Source: Phycisphaerales bacterium (GTDB lineage Bacteria; Planctomycetota; Phycisphaerae; Phycisphaerales; UBA1924). Taken from it: a DNA stretch of 7,129 nucleotides. The notes beneath the pieces were generated by a model. It was not told the origin of the DNA. It worked only from the letters and a program-made list of their open reading frames with translations, and made no database searches. Below are positions 1 through 5,715 of the stretch, piece after piece. The translations under genes and the position numbers were made by a program. Position 1 is the first letter of the stretch. Each line of letters begins with the position of its first letter. The DNA lies in the NCBI GenBank assembly GCA_029260335.1, contig JAJDDL010000278.1:1-7129 (forward strand), given 5' to 3'.

Positions 1-290
1 AGTTCCAGATCTGGCATCAGGTCTCGACCATCGGCTCGTACATGTTGCTGGTTGGGTTCCTGATCGAGGGGGCCGTGCTCATCTACGCCTTGTTCGCCGG
101 CAAGAAGGCTCCGCCCAATCCGTGGGGCGGCATGACCCTGGAGTGGGAGACCGAGAGCCCACCGATCGAGCACAACTTCCACCACGAGCCGATCCTAAAG
201 CACGGGCCATACGACAACGACGAGGTCGTGCCCCCGCATTGGGACCCGGCGGACTATCCGCTGCCCGAGGGTGGCCCGAGCCACCACTGA
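1..290 (+). CDS. ctaD: Cytochrome c oxidase subunit I, C-terminal fragment
   Basis: This is the 3' end of the catalytic subunit of a heme-copper oxidase, the membrane protein that reduces O2 with electrons from cytochrome c and pumps protons. The reading frame is open from position 3 to the TGA at 288-290; the start lies outside the window. The first visible residues, FQIWHQVSTIGSYM, lead into the last transmembrane helix (about LLVGFLIEGAVLIYALFAG). The subunit I signature after that helix follows: APPNPWGGMTLEWETESPP, then the HNFHHEP region. This matches the usual 'NPWGATTLEW-PSPPP-HNF' tail of the family. The final 40 or so residues are rich in Asp, Glu, Pro and His and end in GGPSHH. The heme and CuB ligands are upstream and not visible. 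Subunit III and subunit IV genes follow on the same strand, as in caa3/aa3 oxidase operons. Family assignment is secure; the symbol follows Bacillus-style naming. Confidence 0.95.
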   Translation, partial: FQIWHQVSTIGSYMLLVGFLIEGAVLIYALFAGKKAPPNPWGGMTLEWETESPPIEHNFHHEPILKHGPYDNDEVVPPHWDPADYPLPEGGPSHH

Positions 291-365
291 TCCCAAAAGA
301 GACGAGTCCAGACAGAGAATCGATCCGAGATAGAGCCAGCACACGCACGATTGCGAGATCCCGCC

Positions 366-1040
366 ATGAGCACGATCGACACCCCCAAAGAGCGACAACC
401 GCTGTGGCAGCGGATGAAGCACTCGCACCACTTCCGGAGCCACGACGAAGAGTTCGACGCATGCAAGATCGGCATGTGGCTCTTTCTCACCACCGAGGTG
501 CTGCTATTCAGCGGGTTCTTCTGCGCTTACGCGATCTTCCGCGCCAAGTACCCCGAGGCGTTCCAGAACGGCGCCCACCACCTGGACTGGCGCTGGGGAA
601 GCCTCAACACCGGCATCCTGCTGCTCTCGAGCTTCACGATCGCGTACAGCATCCGCTGTGCCCAAACCAACAACCAGTTCTGGCTCAAGTTCAACCTGCT
701 CTTTACCGCTTTCTGCGGGCTCGCGTTCGCCGGCATCAAGTTCGCCCTCGAATACGGCCCCAAATGGGCCCAGGGCAAGCGGCCGGGAGCATGGTTTGAC
801 TATCCCAACGCCGAGAACGCCTCAGAGCCCATGTGGTGGAGCATCTACTACATGGCCACCGGCACCCACCTCGCCCACGTGCTCATCGGCACGGCGGTCA
901 TCTTCGTTATCTGGTATCGCGCCACCAAGGGCATGTACGGGCCCAAGCACTACACGGGCGTCGAGATCACCGGCCTGTACTGGCATCTAGTCGATCTCAT
1001 CTGGATCTTCCTGTTCCCCTTGCTTTACCTCATCCACTAG
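366..1040 (+). CDS. ctaE: Cytochrome c oxidase subunit III
   Basis: Encodes a 224-residue integral membrane subunit of the aa3/caa3 oxidase, which stabilises the catalytic core and its proton uptake. About five transmembrane helices are visible (roughly residues 35-58, 79-98, 104-127, 152-175 and 200-223), the short form without the first two helices of the mitochondrial type. Family hallmarks are KIGMWLFLTTEVLLFSGFF with Glu44 at the position of the conserved helix glutamate, the GSLNTGILLLSS segment, ATGTHLAHVLIG, and the C-terminal YWHLVDLIWIFLFPLLY. The ATG at 366 is chosen. The frame also opens at a TTG at 351, but the five extra residues (MRDPA) are not family-like. No strong Shine-Dalgarno sequence is seen upstream. 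It lies 75 bases after subunit I and 23 bases before the subunit IV gene, which fits one operon. Confidence 0.96.
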   Translation: MSTIDTPKERQPLWQRMKHSHHFRSHDEEFDACKIGMWLFLTTEVLLFSGFFCAYAIFRAKYPEAFQNGAHHLDWRWGSLNTGILLLSSFTIAYSIRCAQTNNQFWLKFNLLFTAFCGLAFAGIKFALEYGPKWAQGKRPGAWFDYPNAENASEPMWWSIYYMATGTHLAHVLIGTAVIFVIWYRATKGMYGPKHYTGVEITGLYWHLVDLIWIFLFPLLYLIH

Positions 1041-1051
1041 AAACCCTGCAC

Positions 1052-1056
1052 GAGGA
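1052..1056 (+). promoter_or_regulatory. Ribosome binding site of the subunit IV gene
   Basis: GAGGA lies seven bases before the ATG at 1064. It decides the start, because the same open frame continues far upstream through the subunit III gene. Confidence 0.6.
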
Positions 1057-1063
1057 CGCTTTT

Positions 1064-1798
1064 ATGGCACAAGACAACGCAGGCACGTTCGACCCCACCG
1101 ATCCGCACGGGTTTCACGCCAACGACACCCACGGGCACGTGATCCTCTCGCCCTTCACACTCATCAGCGTGCTGGTCGCGCTGATGATCTTCACGATCCT
1201 CACGGTGTTCGCCAGCCGCTTCGAGGTCTGGGCCGCCGAGGCGTTCAACATGGAGATCCCCCAGTGGGTCAACGTGGCGATCGCGATGAGTATCGCGGTC
1301 GTCAAGGGCGTGCTGGTGCTCATGTTCTTCATGCAACTGAAGTACGACACGCCGTTGAACACGATCATCTTCGCGACATGCCTGCTCGCGTTCGCCGCGT
1401 TCTTGGGTTTTACGGCACTGGACCTGTTCACGAGAGACTCGATCGATCGGGAGCGCGAGGGCGAGATCCAAGCGGGGGGCATGCTCACCGAACACACGCG
1501 CTACGAAGAGGTCTTCAACGAGAAGACAGGCGAGTGGGAAAGAACCAAGGTCAGACTTGGAGGCGGAACCTCCATTTTCGATCGGGCGAAGAACCGTCCG
1601 CGCAGTCCCGACGAGCAGCGCGTGAGCGGCCACCACGAGGAAGCCGCGGAGTTCAGTTCCGCCAACCGCACCGTGCGCATGACCGGATTGCATTTGTTCG
1701 CCCCCAAGGACGAGCACGGCGAAAGCCACGCGGGCGAGAGCCACGACAGCGGTGAAGAAGGCGGTCACGACGAAGAATCGGGCGATGACGGCCATTGA
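1064..1798 (+). CDS. ctaF: Cytochrome c oxidase subunit IV, prokaryotic type, with long charged C-terminal tail
   Basis: Encodes 244 residues. The N-terminal half is a prokaryotic subunit IV: three helices at about residues 30-50, 68-90 and 98-121, with the recognisable VVKGVLVLMFFMQLKYDTP stretch in and after helix 2 (compare the family's 'K..LV...FMHLK'). This small subunit accompanies subunits I and III and is thought to support assembly. Bacterial members are usually only about 100 residues. Here a hydrophilic tail (about 122-244) follows: a charged section with TRYEEVFNEKTGEWERTKV, then a His/Asp/Glu/Gly/Ser-rich end containing HGESHAGESHDSGEEGGH. The short N-terminus is also His-rich (HGFHANDTHGH). 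The ATG at 1064 is preceded by GAGGA at 1052-1056, a good ribosome binding site; the frame extends further upstream but that part overlaps subunit III and has no subunit IV character. The tail's function is unknown. The helical half is a confident call, the symbol less so. Confidence 0.87.
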   Translation: MAQDNAGTFDPTDPHGFHANDTHGHVILSPFTLISVLVALMIFTILTVFASRFEVWAAEAFNMEIPQWVNVAIAMSIAVVKGVLVLMFFMQLKYDTPLNTIIFATCLLAFAAFLGFTALDLFTRDSIDREREGEIQAGGMLTEHTRYEEVFNEKTGEWERTKVRLGGGTSIFDRAKNRPRSPDEQRVSGHHEEAAEFSSANRTVRMTGLHLFAPKDEHGESHAGESHDSGEEGGHDEESGDDGH

Positions 1799-1886
1799 TT
1801 GGCCACTGTGATCGGCTCATGAGAACGCAAGCCTTGGGAGATGCCTGATCGAAACTGACGGCTCCAGATCGTCCTCGCGAGCAAAG

Positions 1887-2681
1887 TTGTTGATCGTTGC
1901 AGCAGTCGCTCTGCTTGTCTTTGGCATCAGCGTGCAGCAGCTCTGGACTCGGGTCGCCCGCGCGAACAAAGAAACGCCGCCGACGATCTTCTACTTCAAG
2001 CCCATCAACCAGACCGAGTTCTCGTTTGGGCCCAAGCGGGTCGTGATCGAGGACGAGGTCGCCGAGGACGGCTCGGGCGAACTCACCATCCGCTACGGCG
2101 AGGATGCGTTAGTCCTGCCCATCTCCATCCCGGTCCGCTTTGATGAGTTGCCCGGCCTCTCAAGCCACAGCGACTGGCTGCAGATCCTGCTCCTCCAAGA
2201 GAACCAGAGTTTCGATCGCGAGCGCGCACTCATTGAACGCGAGGCCGGCGTCGCGAACGCGCGATGCATCATCGTCACGCGACATCAGCGCCCCGGCATG
2301 GACCCCGAGACCTTTGGCGAGGTCTTCAAGTCCGATTGGCAGTTCTCGTTCTATGAGTTCGATCCCGCGGGCGGATTCATCATGCATCCAAAGCTCGGCT
2401 ATCCCGAGAGCGATCGGGCGTTCGCCAGGCGCCTGTCCCGAGCCAAGCGCGAGGGGAAACCCGCGCCCGAGCGAAGCGAGTCCGAACTCAAGGCCGGCAC
2501 CTGGGAGTTCCACGCCGCGATGTTCGTGATGCCAAAGGGAAGCGGCCCGGGCGGATTCCCAACCAGACCCGCCCTCGAAGCGGTCTCCTGGACTCTGCCC
2601 ACCGCGAGCGTCTCACTCGTCGTGGCGGTTTTCTGCATCGCGATGGCCTTCGCGCCAAGCCGCGAGGACGTCAATCGCTAG
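1887..2681 (+). CDS. Unrecognised protein with a membrane segment at each end
   Basis: I do not recognise the family. The 264-residue product has a hydrophobic segment at its very start (about 2-17, IVAAVALLVFGISV), a soluble domain of roughly 220 residues, and a second hydrophobic segment near the end (about 240-258, SLVVAVFCIAMAF). It therefore probably sits in the membrane by both ends with the middle domain outside the cytoplasm. The middle holds patches such as TIFYFKPINQTEFSFGP, VVIEDEV and SDWLQILLLQENQSFDRER, and only one cysteine (Cys127), so there is no CxxC redox motif. The start is uncertain. TTG at 1887 is the first usual start codon, but the frame opens at 1812. A CTG at 1845 with GGGAG at 1836-1840 would add 14 residues including SRSSSRAK, giving the positive flank expected before a signal anchor. 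It follows the oxidase genes by 88 bases. The layout recalls the assembly factor SURF1, but I see none of that family's motifs. Confidence 0.72.
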   Translation: MLIVAAVALLVFGISVQQLWTRVARANKETPPTIFYFKPINQTEFSFGPKRVVIEDEVAEDGSGELTIRYGEDALVLPISIPVRFDELPGLSSHSDWLQILLLQENQSFDRERALIEREAGVANARCIIVTRHQRPGMDPETFGEVFKSDWQFSFYEFDPAGGFIMHPKLGYPESDRAFARRLSRAKREGKPAPERSESELKAGTWEFHAAMFVMPKGSGPGGFPTRPALEAVSWTLPTASVSLVVAVFCIAMAFAPSREDVNR

Positions 2682-2795
2682 GACGCCTTGCCGAGACTCG
2701 CTCAATCGGACGGCGAAAGACCATGCCGCCCGATCCCATAGAACTTGCCCGGCAGACGGCTCCGGTGATCCCCCCGCTATCATCGTCGGCCTAAT

Positions 2796-2800
2796 AGGAG
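2796..2800 (+). promoter_or_regulatory. Ribosome binding site of the ABC ATPase gene
   Basis: AGGAG at 2796-2800 is nine bases before the ATG at 2810. It favours that start over the in-frame ATG codons at 2816 and 2828. Confidence 0.65.
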
Positions 2801-2809
2801 TGTGCGCCC

Positions 2810-3739
2810 ATGATCATGACCACCGACATGCGTGTGGATTATGAAGATGTCACCGCGGTCGAGGACCTCAATCTCCGGATCGAGCCCGGCGAGGTGTACG
2901 GGCTCATCGGCCCCAACGGCGCAGGCAAAACAAGCACCATCCGCGTGCTCGCCACCCTCCAACGCCCGACCTACGGCGAGGTCAGTGTCGGTGGGATCGA
3001 CGCGCTGGAAAACCCGCGCGATGTGCACCGGATTCTCGGCTATATGCCCGACCTGCCGCCGGTGTACGAAGACCTGAAGTGCTGGGAGTTTCTCGACCTG
3101 TTCGCTGGGACGTACTTTGTCGATCGACGAAACCGCACCACGCGGGTCGATGAGTGTCTGAGCCTGGTCAATCTGCAAGGCAAACGCGACGCGATGGCCG
3201 GCACGCTCAGCCGCGGCATGACCCAGAGGCTCGTGCTCGCCAAGACGATCTTGCCCGATCCCAAGGTGCTGCTCTTGGATGAACCGGCCAGCGGGCTGGA
3301 TCCCAACGCGCGCATCGAGCTCCGCGATCTGCTCAAGATGCTCGGCGAGCAGGGCAAGACCATCCTGGTCTCTAGCCACATCCTGACCGAGCTCCAAGAG
3401 ATGTGCACGAGCATCGGCATCATGGAACGCGGCCGGCTGCTCGAATCCGGCCGGATCGACGCCATCATCGATCGCCTGAGCGATCGCAAGCGATTGCTCA
3501 TCGTCGAGCTACTGGACTTCGCGGCCCACGAGGGCGCCTTGCGCGCTGAACTCGAACCCCTGGGGCTCATCGAGCCTCTGAAGGACTCCATCGCGGTCGC
3601 GTTCTCGGGCGACGATCGCGCAGCGGTTGAGCTGCTCCGCTCGCTCGTGGAAAAGGGCCTGCCCGTGAAGTCGTTCAAAGAGCAGAAGATGGGCGTTGAG
3701 GACATCATGAAGAAGATCGGCGCGAGGGAGGTCTCGTGA
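2810..3739 (+). CDS. ABC transporter ATP-binding protein (ABC-2 exporter type)
   Basis: Encodes a 309-residue cytoplasmic ATPase that should drive the membrane protein encoded next. Motifs appear in order: Walker A GPNGAGKT at 34-41; the Q-loop region GYMPDLPPVYEDL at about 77-89, where Asp81 stands in place of the usual Gln; the signature LSRGM at 133-137, a common variant of LSGGQ in this branch; Walker B KVLLLDEP at 152-159 with catalytic Glu158; the D-loop SGLD at 161-164; and the switch His190 in SSHIL. After about residue 215 comes a C-terminal domain of roughly 90 residues, as in the NatA/CcmA-like exporters of the ABC-2 group. All catalytic residues are present, so it should be active. 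The ATG at 2810 has AGGAG upstream. The gene ends inside the GTG start of the permease gene. The transported substrate cannot be read from sequence. Confidence 0.95.
   Translation: MIMTTDMRVDYEDVTAVEDLNLRIEPGEVYGLIGPNGAGKTSTIRVLATLQRPTYGEVSVGGIDALENPRDVHRILGYMPDLPPVYEDLKCWEFLDLFAGTYFVDRRNRTTRVDECLSLVNLQGKRDAMAGTLSRGMTQRLVLAKTILPDPKVLLLDEPASGLDPNARIELRDLLKMLGEQGKTILVSSHILTELQEMCTSIGIMERGRLLESGRIDAIIDRLSDRKRLLIVELLDFAAHEGALRAELEPLGLIEPLKDSIAVAFSGDDRAAVELLRSLVEKGLPVKSFKEQKMGVEDIMKKIGAREVS
3724..3739 (+). promoter_or_regulatory. Ribosome binding site and GTGA start/stop overlap
   Basis: GAGGGAGG at 3724-3731 lies four bases before the GTG at 3736. The four bases GTGA contain both the permease start and the TGA stop of the ATPase, the usual arrangement for translational coupling that keeps subunit amounts matched. 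Confidence 0.75.
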
Positions 3740-5445
3740 GCGAAGGTGAAAACAAGTTCGTCGAGCTGATCCGAAACCCGATCTGGGGCAAGTCGGTCCA
3801 CTCGCGCCTGCGTTCCAAGCACATCATGAGCTGGGGCGTGATCGCATTCACGATCACCGCGTTTATCTCGGTTGTCACCTATCTCCCGGCGGTCGAGCGC
3901 GGCATGAAGCCCGAGGACGCCGCGAAGATGATGATCATCCCGATCATCATCATCCAGGGCGTCGTGATGATGCTCCTGGGCACGGGCGCGGTCGCGAGCC
4001 AGCTCTCGATCGAACGAGAGAAGGGCTTGCTCGACTATCAGCGGATGACGCCCATGAGCCCCAGCGCCAAGATCATTGGCTATCTCTTTGGCTTGCCCGT
4101 GCGCGAGTATTTCCTGTTTGCGCTGACATTGCCGTTCCTGGGCTTCGCGATCGCCGTGGGCGGCATCAGCCCGATGAAGATGGCCCACTTCTACCTGGTC
4201 TTCTTCTCGAGCATCTGGCTCTATCACATGACCGGGTTGGTCGCGGGCATGGCCTCGAGCAAGCCCCGCCAAGCCGCGATGATGACCCAGGGCCTGGTCG
4301 TGTTGCTCTACCTGATCCTCCCAATTCTGTCGCGCTTCGGCCTCACGTTCTTCGACTATCTCACCGTCCGCCCCACGTTCTTCGCGATGGTCGCGGGCGA
4401 GCTCGAGAGCGCGAGTCCAGGGATTCGCGCCGCGGCCGAGCAGCAGGTGACTGGGCTCAAACAAACCGGTGACATCCCATTCTTCAACTTTGAGCTGCAC
4501 TCGACAATCTTCACGCTCATGGTGCAGTTCTTCTTGCTGACATTCATGTATCGCGTCGTGCAACGCAAATGGAAGGACGAGTTCAGCCATCCGTTCAGCA
4601 AGCTCAACGCCCTGGCCTTCTACTCGGGTGTGCTCTTTCTCGTCGTCGGGAGCCTGTGGCCCGTGCTCGGGGAGAGAGAACTGAGCAACCAGCTGATGTA
4701 CCAGTTCGGCGGCGAGCAAGGCATGCCCCCTGCGCTGTTCTTCTTCTTCGTGCTGTTAGTCCTCTTGCTCGTCTGTGGCACGGGCTGCCTGCTCATGATC
4801 AGCATGATCACGCCTAATCGTTTCACCCAGATGCGCGAGCTCCGACGCGCCAAGAAACTGGGTTTCTCGCACGTGCCATTCAACACCGATGGCGCCACGA
4901 GCATGCCCGTGGCGCTGGGCATCACCGCGCTCACCATCGTCGCGTACATGATCCTGCTGCGCCATGCCGACCAGACCGGGTGGTACCTCGAGAAGATGTC
5001 GGGACTTTGGAATCAGATCGCTCCGGTCCTGTACCTCGTATGCACGGCCCTGTTCATCCAAGCCGTGCGCGAACGGTATTCTGGCCGAGCGTTCATCGTG
5101 AGCACGTTCCTGCTCTGGATGCTCCCCGCGTTCACGATGATCATCCTCTTCGCCGCGTTCAACGCCTGGGCCGCGGGGTCCTATGTCGGGGTCGTCTGCC
5201 CGCCCGTCGGCTTCTGGCTATCGCTCGCGAACTTCTTGGAAAGCTCCGAGCAGTTGGAGAACTCGGTGCCGCAGTTCACGCCCGATGGTGTGAGCCCGCA
5301 TCTGCCGGCCATCACGGGTTTCGGCGTCGGCGTCTACGCGGTGCTCGCGATCATGTTTCAGGTACGGCTGCGTCAGTGGCAAGTTTCACGGCGAAACGCG
5401 GAGCTGGGTCATAGCGAAGATGAAACCGTGATATCGGCGGACTAA
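3736..5445 (+). CDS. ABC-2 type transporter permease, large form
   Basis: Encodes a 569-residue, very hydrophobic protein, the membrane partner of the preceding ATPase. It starts with GTG at 3736, which overlaps the ATPase stop codon (GTGA, 3736-3739); GAGGGAGG at 3724-3731 is a strong ribosome binding site, so the two genes are probably translationally coupled. About 13 hydrophobic segments can be picked out, beginning near residues 34-50 and 65-87 and, in the second half, near 331-358, 390-409, 428-445, 451-478, 481-500 and 526-544. The ABC-2 hallmark is the cytoplasmic stretch at about 91-118 (SIEREKGLLDYQRMTPMS, then the GYLFGLP region), where such permeases dock on the ATPase. A larger soluble loop lies at about 211-255. 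Six helices are typical of this group, so this protein has about twice the usual number, as if two half-permeases were joined. Substrate unknown. Confidence 0.9.
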   Translation: MSEGENKFVELIRNPIWGKSVHSRLRSKHIMSWGVIAFTITAFISVVTYLPAVERGMKPEDAAKMMIIPIIIIQGVVMMLLGTGAVASQLSIEREKGLLDYQRMTPMSPSAKIIGYLFGLPVREYFLFALTLPFLGFAIAVGGISPMKMAHFYLVFFSSIWLYHMTGLVAGMASSKPRQAAMMTQGLVVLLYLILPILSRFGLTFFDYLTVRPTFFAMVAGELESASPGIRAAAEQQVTGLKQTGDIPFFNFELHSTIFTLMVQFFLLTFMYRVVQRKWKDEFSHPFSKLNALAFYSGVLFLVVGSLWPVLGERELSNQLMYQFGGEQGMPPALFFFFVLLVLLLVCGTGCLLMISMITPNRFTQMRELRRAKKLGFSHVPFNTDGATSMPVALGITALTIVAYMILLRHADQTGWYLEKMSGLWNQIAPVLYLVCTALFIQAVRERYSGRAFIVSTFLLWMLPAFTMIILFAAFNAWAAGSYVGVVCPPVGFWLSLANFLESSEQLENSVPQFTPDGVSPHLPAITGFGVGVYAVLAIMFQVRLRQWQVSRRNAELGHSEDETVISAD

Positions 5446-5479
5446 CGCAGGCACTGGCCTGTATAGAGTTAAGGCGGAT

Positions 5480-5642
5480 CACAGGCCCAGCCGTGAGGAA
5501 GGGCGTCTACCTGATCTTCGCTAACTACCAAGCCTCAATGCTCAAGAGCTTCCACGACTGCACGGATTGAACCGAGACCAAGATACAGCTCGGTAGGAAC
5601 TGAAGCGGTGGTAGACCCCACTCCCTCACGGTCGGGCCTATG
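5480..5642. repeat. Long imperfect palindrome between convergent genes; possible structured RNA or palindromic element
   Basis: Two arms of about 50 bases (5480-5533 and 5588-5642) are near-perfect reverse complements in almost constant register. Pairs read directly: 5483-5488 with 5634-5639 (AGGCCC/GGGCCT); 5491-5498 with 5624-5631 (CCGTGAGG/CCTCACGG); 5501-5503 with 5617-5619; 5505-5511 with 5610-5616 (GTCTACC/GGTAGAC read across arms, apart from the last pair); 5516-5519 with 5602-5605; 5525-5529 with 5592-5596 (CTACC/GGTAG); and 5531-5533 with 5588-5590. Almost all pairs sum to 11121 or 11122, so the interruptions are mostly symmetrical internal loops. Inside, 5535-5539 can pair with 5566-5570. 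A competing inner hairpin, 5571-5576 with 5589-5594, is possible. No T-run follows on either strand, so it is not a standard terminator. It could be a rod-like non-coding RNA or a decaying palindromic mobile element (MITE-like). I cannot assign it to a known family. Confidence 0.7.
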
Positions 5643-5669
5643 AGGCGCTCATTGAACTCCTGGATCCTG

Positions 5670-5684
5670 GATCGCTCTGCGATC
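5670..5684. repeat. Short perfect hairpin
   Basis: GATCGC at 5670-5675 and GCGATC at 5679-5684 are perfect reverse complements around the three-base loop TCT. The hairpin lies just beyond the stop codon of the minus-strand gene and could stall or protect that transcript's 3' end. There is no T-run next to it on either strand, so calling it an intrinsic terminator is not justified. It adjoins a tandem CTGGATC repeat (5660-5673). Confidence 0.4.
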
Positions 5685-5715
5685 GACGGCAGGATGCCAC
5701 CGCCCCACTCTCTGG

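Noticed and set aside
1037..1795. A 252-codon minus-strand frame opposite the subunit IV gene
   Set aside because: Its composition mirrors the sense gene and shows no domain; the plus-strand gene has a family match and a ribosome binding site.
1887..2681. Calling the unknown membrane protein SURF1
   Set aside because: Only the two-anchor layout and the position fit; no SURF1 sequence motif could be found.
2745..2783. Possible promoter before the ABC ATPase gene (TTGCCC at 2745, TATCAT at 2778)
   Set aside because: The boxes are 27 bases apart, too far for a standard promoter, and no acceptable -35 box lies at the right distance from TATCAT.
3040..4719. A 559-codon open frame on the minus strand across the ABC ATPase and permease genes
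   Set aside because: It is antisense to two genes with clear family motifs, its product is a low-complexity run of His, Asp, Glu and Arg followed by Ser and Arg, and it has no domain. High GC at third positions removes stop codons from this antisense frame.
5456..5487. Intrinsic terminator of the permease gene
   Set aside because: A seven-pair stem is present but the loop is 18 bases long and no T-run follows.
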